NCBI GenBank assembly: GCA_033807695.1
Contig: CM066310.1
Coordinates: forward strand, 1,054,001-1,118,000
From: Daedaleopsis sinensis
Lineage: Eukaryota; Basidiomycota; Agaricomycetes; Polyporales; Polyporaceae
DNA length: 64,000 nt
Direction: 5' to 3'
In this document: in pieces, positions 27,506-39,278 of the stretch
Position numbering within the stretch: position 1 is the stretch's first letter
Layout of the letters: each line of letters begins with the position of its first letter
The notes under the pieces: model-generated
The model's database searches: none
The model's input: the letters and a program-made list of their open reading frames with translations, nothing else
What the model was told of the DNA's origin: nothing
Program-made: the position numbers and the translations under genes

Positions 27506-29687
27506 TCACAGGCGAGTAAGCAACCCTTCGAGGGTCTCGAGGTCTACAACCTGGGTCCCGTTTTCGTCAGACATAGCTTGGGCCCAGGCCTCTTGGAATT
27601 CCTCACGCTCGCGGTCGAGGTGCGATTGGCCGTTGGCTACATTTCGGTCGTGTTCGATCTGTGTGGTCAGTGCATCAAGCTCGTGTCCGAAGAACAAGAG
27701 TTCGTAAGCCTTGTCGTTCCGGGCGATGATCGTCGAGTTCCCGGCTTGTACCGCTATCGGTCGGGTGTGGAAACGCGTGATCCAGTCGGCCTCGTCCACG
27801 TCCCACACATCATAGTACTGGCACCCACCCGCGGTGAGGGCCTCGTGTAGCGCGGGGACGGACGTCAGATCGAGCTCTCCATTGTCGTTCAACGCAACAC
27901 AGGTCATGACCTTCGGGCGCGCTCCGTCCTGGTCACAGATTAGACAGTTCGGAGGTAACACTGCACTCGTGCTCACCTTGTCGTAGTGCACGATGTTGAT
28001 GTGGTTAGGGCGTTGGGGACGATCAATGATGGTCCGGTGTTCGCGCATCATGTTGATCATCGATTGCTGCGCAGGCAGGGCGCCCCAGTACGTCGACACC
28101 TCGAGCGTCTGCAGGTGCTTGCCGAACGTCGGCCACAGCGCGTAGGTAACGCGAACAAGGATGATGTTGATCACCATGGTCGCAGACGGCCTGTACTCTT
28201 CGGTGTACGGCAACCACGATCCGAGGTCTACAGACCAGTACTCGAGGTCGTTGACGGTCTTTCCGAGCGCGTGGAGGGTGGTCACGATGACCGGGACCGT
28301 CGAGAGGTCGCATTTGACCGGGTCCGCGAAGGTGTGCTCGGTGATATCCTCCTTGGGTTCAGGCTGCCCGTTGATAGACTGTGAACGCGTCAGCCGATGA
28401 CGAGCAGTATGAATGGGCGGACGTACGGGTCGCTTGAAGACGACGGTCACTAGAAATGAAGCAGGCACCGCCTCGGCTGCGTTCGAGTTCCCTAGGACAC
28501 GCGGGACTTCAGTAGCCGGGGTGGGGGCCTGCTCGCCCTGTTCCTGCGCCCGAATGTGAACGTCCGTCACTTTCGTCATGCCAGTGTGCCATGCTTACGT
28601 TCCGGGACTCGCCAGCTCGCGTAGCGTTATTCGTAGTGCTCGACCTATGGCCCGTGCCGTTGCCCTTGCGAAACGCCCTCCCGCGGGCCTGTGGTTGAAC
28701 GTTGTCAGCGTGCGAGGGGGGATACATCCACGCAAACGTACTTTGTTCCCGCCGCGTCCGCTCCGCTGCTGCCCGCCGCCCTACATATCGCGAGTCAGTT
28801 AGGCACCCAACGGGCGAGATGAGCGAGTACATACTTTCGTGACAGCGCGCCCATCGGCTTTCTTTGCGCTCTGGGCCGTTGGTCTTCCGACACCCGCGGC
28901 GGGGCCCGCGCGGGCACCAGCAGTGATGCGCTCGAGCTCAGCGCGCTGGTGATATATCTGGTCGCGCCCCCCCGCGAGATCGATAGCCATAGCCTCGTCG
29001 TCCTCGGCGTCGCTCATCTGCATCGGGTCGATCTTCTGCAGCATGGCGGCCTGGGACGGTATGCTGGCGGTGCCCCCCGCGAGCTCCACGGCGAGCTTCC
29101 AATCGTCGTTCCCACCACTGACGGGGTGGAAACGTTGGACTATCGCGTCCGACGTGCGGTTGTCTTGGGGCGCGGCATGATTGGAGGTAGCGAGCACGCG
29201 GGATGCGCTTGTGGCAGTCGGCTGGCCCGAGTCGGTCGCGATCTGCTCGAGGATGCGGGCGTGAAGATCCGCGGGCACGGCTGGCTGCGGCAGCCACATA
29301 ACCTCCTCGCAATTCTCGGACATATGCTGGCAATCCGTCAGTATTCGAACTGTGGACATCACTTAAGGAACTCACCCTGTGTCCCCATTGCCCCGCTCGG
29401 TCCGTGCGATACGCGACAAACGCCATGAGCTTGGGCCATTGTTCGCCGCAGGCGAGGCAGTGATCGGGGGCCTTGGGACGACGAGCGTCGGCGTCGGTGT
29501 GGGCGAGGAGGCGCAATTCCATGCTGTACTCGCTTTTGGAATTCGTGCTCATCGGGCGCACGAACACCATCGTACCGAGACGGGCGGGGAGGCCCAGAGC
29601 GGGAGCTTGAGTCGATTGGCGCGAGTATGGTGTGGCCGGATGGTTGTAGCTCGGCAACTCGGTCACTCGCAGGCGTACCTTGGGCAT
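27506..29687 (-). CDS. Unknown protein, transposon cargo (656 residues)
   Basis: Five exons: 29687-29376, 29326-28835, 28780-28742, 28688-28599, 28543-27506; every junction is phase 0 with GT-AG, which supports a real gene. Two CxxC pairs are visible: CLACGEQWPK in exon 1 and CLICDQDGARPK in exon 5, each followed by a basic or hydrophobic stretch. The middle part (residues ~105-310) is polar and probably disordered, while the C-terminal ~300 residues look globular (INIILVRVTYALWPTFGKHL, YYDVWDVDEADW). The last residues are a helix rich in E, R and Q. I recognise no family. It is the most downstream gene of a minus-strand block of four within the outer transposon, which suggests a transposon-borne function. 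Confidence 0.72.
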
Positions 29688-30072
29688 CTCGTATAAAGTC
29701 TAGCGGAGAGTATACGCAGGGGGTAGTTGCAGGTCGCGGGAGACGAGAGAGGGACGGTAGCGCGAGGGAGGACAAACTGGAGTCGTCCCACAGCGGGGGC
29801 GACTGACTCACCTTGAACGGGCTTTATCCCCCAAAATCATCGCTTACACCCCCGTATCTTCTTTGGGCTTAAAATTTCGGATCAGACTAGTGCGGCCGAA
29901 TGGCGTTCAGGTTCCCGCGTGGATACGGGCGACTTGGTTCAGCGCCGAGTCCGAACGATCGTATGGAGGCGGTACGAACACCTGATAAACCTATGGTACT
30001 CGGCCGGGTCTTCGTTTTATCGAACAGCTTGGGTCAGCCCAGACGTGGCTCAAGCCTCGCGCACGGACCCAC
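29688..30072. other. Spacer between two minus-strand cargo genes
   Basis: 385 bases holding the promoter of the 27506-29687 gene and the 3' end of the next gene. Nothing else seen. Confidence 0.5.
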
Positions 30073-31310
30073 TTACAAACGGCGCCGGGGCCCCCCCGAC
30101 AGCGTAACGTCATCCTCGTCCCCCTCCCGGCGCCGTTTCATCCCCTGCGCGTGCAAAGGTACGTTCCCTCCTTCCTCCCCACCATCCCTGCCCACTTGCT
30201 CGTGCTCGAGCTGCCCGGGAGCGTACATTGTAGAGACTGTAACTACCGCTCGGTGTGCTGTCCGACCGATGTTGTCGATTTGGACGGGGGTTGCTGCAAC
30301 GAGGAGTGGCATCAGGTCGTCGACTTGGCCCGCTTGAACGTCCGCGAAGACCGTGTCGCGTTCTCCGGTGGTGTGCACGTTGTACTCGGGGCTGATGGCT
30401 GCGACGAGGTTGGCTGTTGTCTGCGGGAGCCCGGTGTTAGCGTAGGCCACAAAGGTTGTCATGTACGTACCGTCGTGTCGACTTCAAACTCCCTGGGGGC
30501 GTCTCCATATTTGGGAACGTGCCGGTTCCGCTCAAGGGCTACGAGATGGCGTCCCAGGCCTATGGTGATGGAGATGAGGGGGTCTTTCAGGAAAATGATG
30601 TCGACGTCGGGCTCGACAACGATGCCGCCGAATGCGGAAACTCGCGCCCAGTCTTGCTCATCGGGGAACCACATGTCCAGGTTCGTCGTCCAACCGTTCA
30701 GTCGAGCGAGAAATCCAGGGTTGTCTGCCAAAACTACGTCGTTCATGTCGCCGAAATTGATGAGGTGGACGGTAGGCAGGGCCCCGTTCTTCGCTATTCT
30801 GAGCGCGAGCGACAGTCCCAAGCGTGAGTGAGAACGCACCTCCGTCCACAAGTAGCACTGTACCGCCCGTGCTCCCACTTCCTTCCTCTCGTCGTGCATC
30901 GCCAGCTCCTTCGGTACCGTCGGGAATCCCCTCTGTCGGTAGCAGTAATCGAACTCGTACCCGAACAAGACGCAATCACCGTCGTCGACGTCGAGTTCTC
31001 GGATGAGCACGGTGACCCCGCCATCGACGGCGGAGATGATGTACTTTTGAAGGGAGTAGGTAGCCCAGTCGCCGTACTGATATCGAAAAACGTCCACGAG
31101 GTTGAGCTCGTTGGTACTGTTGACGAGCCACGGGATGTCGGCGAGGGATATCGCTTCGTTGACTTGTAACTCGACGACGCGATAGAGGGGAAGGTCCCCC
31201 TTCTGGCGCAGGATGAGGGTGCGTGGGATGCATACAGTGGGGACGAGGCGTACCTGGAGCCAGGAGACTACTCGAACCTGAACCTTCTTCGGTGAGGGCG
31301 GGATTTCCAT
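30073..31310 (-). CDS. Unknown protein, transposon cargo (395 residues)
   Basis: Two exons, 31310-30471 and 30420-30073, with a 50-base phase-0 intron (gtacgt...cccgcag). The product is globular in its first 280 residues (VFRYQYGDWATYSLQKYIIS, CVLFGYEFDYCYRQRGFP, VHLINFGDMNDVVLADNPGF) and ends in a basic tail (MKRRREGDEDD, GGPRRRL) that looks like a nuclear signal. No family recognised. The next gene upstream ends only about 126 bases away on the same strand, so the block is compact. Confidence 0.68.
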
Positions 31311-31436
31311 GGAGGCAGACGGTGGTCGGGTTCAGAAAGACACGGACTACGGGCGTCAGTGATACAAAACGCGGTTCATGTCAGCCTCTTCCTTCTACGA
31401 TTGATCCGAGCCCTGCGGGTGTATTTACGCATCCAG

Positions 31437-33380
31437 CTAGTACATAAGAACGAGTGAGGATGTGCTATGCGGCGCTGATACTGATCTATCCATCGTGCTT
31501 CGTAACCCTATGTCGCTCTCCCCTTGCCCTTCTTCTGTCTGTCCCTGTTCGAAATCAGTTCTGGCTTATCATCGAATAAGCATCAACTTACGCCATTAGG
31601 AGGACCATCTTCTCCGTTGGGATGGAACCACGCGCTGACACCCTCAACGGCTCCCCGTGCGCGTCGGGCATAGACACCCCAGCGACGGCGGCGACCTTGC
31701 GCTTCTTCCGACCTCCTACAGGGCCCGTTCGAGCAGTCTTACCACCGGCCATAACTCGCTTGTTGTGTGCCACCGCGACGGACGGAGTAGTGGACACCAA
31801 CCCATCTACCTCATGCCCGCCGTGCAGCGGAGGAGTGATCTCGGCGTCTATACTTCCTATTTGGGACTCCTCGTCTTGTGCTGCCTCCTCGGACGCCGGG
31901 CCGGGTGAGTTCTGGGCTTCGAAAATGGGGTTCGCCGGATATATTTCATGGTCGTCGTCGAAGGCGGGGCCCTCTATACGATCAGAGACGGCGTGAGAAC
32001 AGGCTTTGATGACGTATAGATACCACGAACCGGGAGAGGCCCCGCGGCTGGCAAGGGCAGCCCGGGACGTAGAAGGCTCAGGCGTACTGCGCGCTGCGGT
32101 GATGGTGCCACCGGAGAGGGCTTCGTGCGTCATCTGAGGGACAAACGTCACGGGCGGAATAACTGTAGTCAACACTGGCGTGAGATGGTGATCATGATGT
32201 GCGCGCGTGACTTACTCTTCCTGAATTCCACTAAGAGTTGCTCGATGGGGGTCAATTGGTCCCTCGTCGCGCCTGCATACAAGCGTGAGGAAATAACTCG
32301 AGGCATGTAACTACTAATCTCACCGGCAACAGATTGTGCTAACCATAGGTTCAGCGTTAACGGCAGCACCGGGGCCGGCGCGCCCAACGTTCTCAAGAGC
32401 ATTTGAGAGAAATCCTCACCGAGGCGATTGCGCCCTTCAGAGTGGCTACAGCAAAGCTGATGGGCAATAGAATGCAGTCCGGTTCGGTTTGGAGACGTAC
32501 ATGTAGTAACGCTGGGCACCTGTCTCGTCCGGCCCCCCCACGTAGATTGATCCTCCCCAATTCGCCACGGTGCGCAATGTTTTCATGACGTCTTGTATCC
32601 AATTGGCGATGTCCTCAGGAGATCTGTCATGCATGAGTATGCTTGACCCTATCAAGACAACGTAACTCACGGAGGGAACAGGCTCGCGAACACTTCGCTG
32701 TCCTCGTCGTCTTCATCACCGCTGACATCCACGCTTGCGTTGGCCGACTGGCTCGTTTGATGGCCGGAAATAGAACGCGCTTCCTCCTCGTATGGGGCTT
32801 GCTCTGCCAGGGACATTCCATGCCACGCCACAGCGGCTTGTTGTCTCTGCGTGGCAACGTCGTAACGACGCCCCGCAGAACCTTCCACGACGCCGACCTC
32901 AGGGTTCTTGTACGACCTTTGAAACACGTCGAGGCCGGTGGGCATCCTCGGTTTCTTCGTCGCCTTCAGGGCAGGAATGGCTGGCATCTGGACACGGGCA
33001 GACTTCTTTTGCTTGTGCTTGAGGTCGTGCATCCGGTTCAAGATGGTCTTGGAGCGGGGAGATGACCCTCGGCTCTCAACTATGGGGGAACCACTCACCT
33101 CTTTCATCATGTTGTAGCGAGCTGCGTGTTCCTCAGCAGTTTCGGGCGGCACTCGGACGGGCACGGGCTTCTTCTTCTTCTTCGCGGTGTTGCAACGCTT
33201 GGCGTATTGAGCATCGGTCTCCCCGCGGTATGGCGGGAAATCCTTATCCTTGAACCGTTCGTATATGATCAACGAAGCATCTTCTGGCCCTTGGGACCCA
33301 CGTTCGGCGATGATAGCTTGGATCTGCGGAGACAAGAAAAGCTCGTCGGCGTACTGACGCTCTTCCTCAGTCCAGCGCAT
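31437..33380 (-). CDS. HMG-box-like DNA-binding protein, transposon cargo
   Basis: Exons: 33380-32671 (with an optional in-frame 51-base intron near 33110-33060), 32623-32501, 32445-32216, 32174-31592, 31560-31437, giving about 572-589 residues. Residues ~150-205 (KKPRMPTGLDVFQRSYKNPE ... VAWHGMSLAEQAPYEEEARS) have the spacing of an HMG box, with the W.xxLSxxE..PY helix 3. Upstream are lysine-rich helices and an acidic patch (DVSGDEDDEDSE). The middle (WIQDVMKTLRTVANWGGSIY, LLRTLGAPAPVLPLTLNLWL) looks globular and unknown, and a basic cluster (GGRKKRKV) near the end suggests nuclear entry. The last exon is inferred from a strong gtaagt donor after LLMA; without it the protein ends at 31588. 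Confidence 0.68.
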
Positions 33381-33505
33381 GGTGAGTGAAGTTAGCGAAG
33401 AACGAGGCGCGTTTCGGGCGGCTGCAGGTTCGCAGGCGCTCGAACAAAATATCAGTACTGCGCACGTGATGTTAGTTTCGCATTAGAAGAACCATGATGA
33501 GGCAC

Positions 33506-34494
33506 TCACCAAAGCGAATCTGATTCTCCGTCACGTTCTCGTGGTCGGTATATTACAAAAGCATGTACTATACAACAGATGGGGCGGGGTACGGCACAGG
33601 CGGGGTGGGCAGACGGGCGAACGTTCTTACAAATGTGCGTACATAGAACCCTACAGCTGCTTCCTGGATGATCGCAGATTCGGGCCGACGATAGGTCACG
33701 GTCCGCGGCAGCCACGAGTAGCGGGGGGCACTCCGGCCAGAGGGGCATGAGAGAAACGAAACTCCGGAGTGCATCGTGAGCGACACCGTCCTCATGAGGA
33801 GGACCCCAGCGGAACTTGCGGTCTTCTTCCGGATCCCGAGGGACGATCGACATGACCGAAGACGGTTTTCCCCAGACTGAACTCACGGTGGACTCGCGTT
33901 GCCATCGGTGTACCTGCCACCAAGAATCCCGATGTGCAAGGAGGGTGTCGAGCGCCATCAGTTCCGCCCGGAAGTTCACCTCGTGACACTCCCACACGAA
34001 CCGCTCGCGAAGGCGGAGGTCCGTGTGCGCGGCAAGCAAATCTACCTCCACATCGTCGTACGAAAACGGTTCGGCGAGCGGATTGTACGAAGGCAACCGC
34101 GCCACCCGAGATATGAGGCGGCTGACAAAGTTGTGGCCCTCTTGCCGACGTTTCGCGCGGCGCAGGTCAGCGGGAGAACCGTGCGCCATCACCTTGTGGA
34201 CCTTGGGGCTGTAATCACCCCATAACGCGGCCCGCCACTCCGCAATCGTCAGGGGGTCGTTCGATAGCGAAGGGTCGAGGACGCGAGCGCGAAGGAAAGA
34301 GCGGATACGGACAAAGTTGTGGACGTAGCGGGATACCTTCTCGTCGAACCTTGTGTAAGTACGCCGCGGTTCAGGGACGAGGTTCAACAAGGAGCGGTCG
34401 TCCACGGTGTCGAAAAGGAAAGGAGGAGGGTAGAAATAAAGGGCAGAAGCCGAAGTGCGCGGAATGGGGGAGGCGGCACGAAGTGCGGCTTCCC
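33506..34494 (-). pseudogene. C-terminal half of the large cargo gene split by the inner transposon
   Basis: Minus-strand frame continuing the gene whose first half is at 48383-50037. It begins PIWEAALRAASPIPRTSASA and runs through YFYPPPFLF, YVHNFVRIRSFLRARVLDPS and TIAEWRAALWGDY, blocks I associate with a frequent but uncharacterised Agaricomycete protein family. It has no start of its own: it opens directly at the inner element's target duplication. Near 33750-33690 the likely coding frame shifts by one base: the family-like ending (QEAAVGFYVRTFVRTFARLP) is in another frame and stops at 33568. That means either a missed short intron or a second lesion. Confidence 0.72.
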
Positions 34495-34501
34495 AAATTG
34501 G
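34495..34501 (+). repeat. Left target-site duplication of inner transposon
   Basis: AAATTGG, repeated at 48376-48382 on the far side. Joining the flanks with one copy restores the interrupted reading frame across the site. Confidence 0.85.
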
Positions 34502-35075
34502 CAGCAGCTGTTGTAAGAATGATGCATTACGAACTGGTACTTCCCCTAGAACATATTGCAATATAAACAGGATATGCACCTGATGTAATACGATGTCCCG
34601 GGACTATAGAGAGCAGGCCGGGACAGGCTGTAGCGACCCGGTCGGCACGTCGGCAGCCTGCCTAATTGGGCTATTTTCGGTCGATTTGGCGGCTAGCAGG
34701 CCATACGAGCCAAGCGGGCGGCTGCGCGGCCGAAAGCGGTCGGTGCGCTGTGGCAGTGGGCGCCCATGCGACCCGGAATGGGCAGGGAGCGCCCACCGGA
34801 TAATGGGTGCGACTCGGACCGGGCCTCCAGCGTCTATGTGCCCAAAAGGGACACGGGGCAATGCGGAAGGGCCCCCTCGCGACCTGTTCCGGGTTGCGGA
34901 CACGGCATCTTGCGGCAGGACCTGGGCTCGGTCCACGGCGTCTATCCGCTCAGGTCTGGGTGCCTACCGGGCCACGGGTGCGATCCGGGACCCGTTCCGG
35001 GCGTCTAACCCCCCAAAAGGGCGGCTGGCGTCTGTTGTGCCAAAAGGGGGGTTCATACGGGCCTCCCAGCGCTCC
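34502..35075 (+). repeat. Left 574-base terminal inverted repeat, inner transposon
   Basis: Near-identical to the complement of 47801-48375. From about 34580 inward the copies agree except for very few changes, including a one-base gap near 34995. The outermost ~65 bases differ at about ten positions. GC-rich with short repeated words (ccaaaaggg). Both copies are open over 130-plus codons in the same frame, but the frame has no domain and is probably not coding. Confidence 0.92.
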
Positions 35076-35312
35076 TGCCTAATCCAGAAGCTCTACTGAC
35101 GCTCTTGGTTTTTCTACCACAGGCGGCGATACATACATCTAAGCACCCACGGATTAAGAGTTGTACAATTATGTTGAGCACTTTATAGTATATGTTGTAT
35201 GGCATGGGTGCTACGTCAGCTATTATGGGCCTACTTTGAATAGGCGCTGGCATACTTAGTGACCGACCAGTTATCAAGGTATGCGCGCACATAGCACTTG
35301 AGGGAACACACG

Positions 35313-38300
35313 TTAAAAGTCAATTGCTTCCTCGTCTACTAGTTCTACAAACTCCTCATACACGTCATCAGGCTCTTGCAAGCTATACAGGAGTGGGGTA
35401 ACATCGGAGACCTCAGCCCACTCCTCCTCGGGCTTCCAGCTGCTACCCTTAACGCCACGGGCGTCATCGAAGCAGATCACCCGGAATGTTTGCCTCATGC
35501 GCCGCCGGATGCGGACCTGCTTCCACGCGTACGACGCTATGCCCTCCTGGAGCGCGGCATCCTCTGCATTGAGAACGACGTGCGCGTGCTCTGTCCAAAC
35601 CAACTCATCGTACAGGTGTGTCGCGAGGACACGTCGCATCTCCTCTAGAAGGATGTGGATCTCTTCCCTCCAACGGTTTGTCCTCGCGCGGGCCTTCAAC
35701 CACTCCACTTTAAGTGAAGCAGCCATCTCCGCGGTGCCATCGAGGTCGGTCGACCGCCAGATCCAGGAAAGCATTCGTCGACCTTCAGCAGGTCCGGCCT
35801 TGTCAGCACGTTTGCGCTTTCGATTCGCGACAGCGCTGGGTTCGTCGTCACGCAATCCTCGAACATCGTCATCCGCCAACAGCCGCAGCTCCCTCTCCCA
35901 TGCGCCAGAGCCAGACAACACGAGTTTCGCGCGTCGCGCGTGCCGATACCGTGCCACTGCGCGGCCTTTGCGCGTATCTTCCAGGGAGATCTCTTCGCGT
36001 GTACGCGTGTTCGGTCCCTGGTGACGCACCTGTGTGCGTTTGTAGATGAGAAGGTGATCGATTGTGTGCAGCTTGTTACGAATGTCTTGAAGCGCGTCGC
36101 GGCACTGCGCCTCGCGAAGACGCTCTTCAACTTCACGCAAGCGGGGAGAGCACACCGCGTCGCGGCGTGCTTGGTTGATCTCCGACGGGAGGCCTAGGCG
36201 AACCTCCTCGACCAGCTCGACATCCGTGCGGCACTCCGGGTCCTCGGCGAGCATGCTGACGGCGCGGGGCATGTACACAGCTTGGATCTCCCGGAACTTC
36301 TGCAAACGTCGGCGCAACGCTATGCGACGCTCGACAAGGCTAGCCTTGCGGCTCGCCGTTGCGTTCTTAATATCCTCTTTGAGCTTTAGTCTATACAACT
36401 CGAAGTCAGCATGGGCAGACACACGTCCTCGGACTGAAGATTTACTAACTTCGCCTCCTCAAGCTCTAGGCCCATGCTAACGAACCCCACGACACTAATG
36501 TCATGAAGAGCCGTGAAACCTGGGACTGCGCTCGCGCGCTGTTCCTCGTTTGATAGCTCAAGCAAGGTCTCGGCCTGGGTCAAGCCTTTCGTTTGAGATC
36601 AGATAATGTTACGTGCTGGGCGACTCGCGCGGGTCCATACCTTGCGAGATGACGACGAAGGGGTCGTCTTGTCCGAAGGGATCGGCCTCCCACCGGCGGA
36701 TCTCCATGTCCCATGCGGCCGTGTCGTGCCCTTGACGCAGTGATTGAGTGAAGTCCTCGAACGCGTCGCGCTGCTCTGCATACACGCTGCATGCTTCGCG
36801 GAGGCGTTTGCGGAGGGTCCATGCTGCATATCCACGGAGCACGGTCAGCGGGGACATGGCGCGATTCAATAGACGGATCAACTCACGCATATCGACCGTC
36901 TTGCGCCAGTTCGAAAACCCGAACTGGGCATTCAGGTACCCCTGACGCGCTCCTGGTCCCATCACCTTCGTGCTAGCTGCCGCGGGCTGTATCCACCACC
37001 AGCCGCGCTCGATCTCCTCGCCATCTGTCCGCCCTGCACCCACCCTGTAGTTGAGGGAATACGGTGAGTGGCCTTCGGGCTTGTGGCTGGCGAAGTGTAG
37101 CTTCGGGATGGCGTAGGAGATAGAGCCCTCCGGGATCTCCATACGGATGTGGGCGGGGAACCTCGCGATCCTGTCGAGCAGGTCTTTGGACCATTGGCAC
37201 GCAATATCGTAGCTGACGAGCTTCCGGAGGACGAGGTAGTGGCGTATGGCGCAAACGAATATGTAGTCCATATTTATATATCTAGCCCAACAATGCGTAA
37301 GTGTCGGACAATGTCATCGAGGTGATATGTAACGCGAGCGACTCACTTTTCACCCCTCTGAATGTCTCCTACACCCAGCGCCAACCAGAAGCCGTGGCGC
37401 GCGCACACGACCGCTCCTACCCCAGTTGCTGCATAGCCTCGCGAAAACTTCGTGTTTGCGTGGTCGACGGCCGATAAGCCTGTACATGTTGAAATCTACG
37501 CGAATATATTGATCGTCAGCAAACAGACCAAATAAATGGATGATTAGTTCGGCACTGATGTCACATACCTCCTTCTGCTCGCCGTACGCCGCCAAAACCT
37601 CCTTATAGCCCGTGTCCTCCACGAAATAAGCCCATCCACTGCCGAGAATTGGATCTTTGTGCTCGTCGGACACGGCACGGCGTTTGAGACGAAAACATGC
37701 ATCGACAGCTACAGTCATCATGTATATGTACCTAGAATGAAGCAGCTCAATAAAGATAGAAATAGGAAAACAACAATTCACTCACTTCAGGTCGTCCGAG
37801 ACCTCGTTCCAATTATCGGGAATGTTGATGTCGGGATGAGGGCATGCAGGGCAACGTACGGCGAGTTCGCCGGGCTGCGTACCCATGACACCAGTGGGGT
37901 CGTGTCCTCTTCCAGCTCGCTTGAGCTCCTTGAGATGGCGCCACTGCGCGACGATGCGCATGAACGCTTTATACCGGTCTTGTATCTTCTGCGTCCCAGT
38001 ATTGTCGGTCATGAGTTCCAGCGCCTGGTAGTAGTCGTATAGCGTGATTTTGCCCTGCAGGCTCTGGATGTGGTAGTGCTCGAGCAACGCGAATGTGAAT
38101 GCGGTGTTGGGGTCGCAGTCGGTCGCAGGGTAGAGATTGTATCGCAACAGCTGTTGAACCTCGCTTCCAGCGCGCCCGGCGCCGTCGCACCCACAGAAGT
38201 AGAGTGCAATGGTGTGCCGGCCATCGATGTGCACGACAGTGAAGTCGGCTTGGCACGGGATTGGATTTGAGCAGGCGCTGCGGTCGTGGTGGTGGCCGAG

Positions 38301-39069
38301 TTGAATGGTCAACCCGAGCTCCTTGAGGGTCGCGTTTTCGAATGACTGGCCCGTCCACCTCTGTTCACACACGGTCAGTGAGCAAATTATATTGTACTCG
38401 ACGCAGACATCACGTACCTTGATCCGGTGAAATGGATTGGCCGCGTGCTTACGCACCGTGCACTGTTCGCAGCAAAGAGATCCGGGCGCACACGTTGAGC
38501 AGCGTATCACCGCCTTGCCGGGATTCTCCTGGTCCGGACAGTCCAAGCATCGATCTCGTGTCGCGCGGCCCCTCCCGTCCTTTCGAATTATCTCTTGCAG
38601 GTAGCCGTCCCTCTTGGGGATGAACGCTTTCATCGGCTCGTCCTAGCCGAATGTCAGTTAACCACAGGCGCGATGGGATCAATAGTGTACTCACAGAGCT
38701 CGCATAGCGCTTCGCCCTTGCGCTCTGAGGGCCCAAGAGTACTTCATTCCCCGCGCCCTCATCTGCCACAAAAAAGGAGGTGTTCCCATCGACCTCTGCA
38801 TTGCTGAGGTCGTGTGTGGCGCCACTAGCGTCCCCGAGGTCGTAGTTGGGCTCGGGAGATGAAGGAGTGTCAGGCAAGGGAAACGTGTCGCGGTAAATTC
38901 GTCTTCGATCCTCGGATACGTTCTCGATGGTGAAGTGGGACGTCGAGGCGGAGGCTAGTACGGGGACAGGAAGGATCTCGCTGCTAGTGATGTCGTCGAA
39001 GCTTGCAGTTAGACTAGCATCGGCCTGAGATTTACGAGCCGAACGCCTGCCAGACGGTCGATAACTCAT
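35313..39069 (-). CDS. KDZ-type transposase with CxC2-like cysteine cluster (inner element)
   Basis: Eight exons: 39069-38695, 38642-38418, 38360-37786, 37731-37569, 37495-37347, 37281-36641, 36585-36450, 36390-35313, giving 1113 residues with all phases matching. A Ser/Thr-rich N-terminus precedes a zinc-binding-like cluster near residues 155-190 (CLDCPDQ, CSTCAPGSLCCEQCTVRKHA). The catalytic core follows: VAVDACFRLKRR (Asp ~402), VDHANTKFSRGYAATGVGAV, SYDIACQW (Asp ~521) and DGEEIERGWW (acidic residues ~582-587), the D-D-E pattern of Kyakuja-Dileera-Zisupton transposases. The C-terminal 400 residues are helical with a coiled-coil look (RRLQKFREIQAVYMPRA, EWLKARARTNRWREEIHILL). It mobilises DNA by cut-and-paste and should bind the 574-base ends. 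No stop or frameshift seen. Confidence 0.93.
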
Positions 39070-39278
39070 CGCTAGGGAGTTCGGAGATGTAGTGGAGAAC
39101 TTAACTAATTTTTCTCGCAGGAGGAACACGGACGAGTTGACTGTGTCACGTCGCACATGACTGTGACATCACGCATATATACTCTTTGGGCGGCTGAGTA
39201 ATGAACTTTAAATCTCTTGCTCCTCACCGTCGTCGTCTCAACATCATAACCCTCCCTTCGACAGAGGTAGCTACGGCG

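Noticed and set aside
34593..35099. 168-residue open frame in the left arm, repeated at 47868-48284
   Set aside because: It lies wholly in the inverted repeat, is GC-rich, and open in several frames; identity of the two copies reflects DNA identity, not coding constraint.
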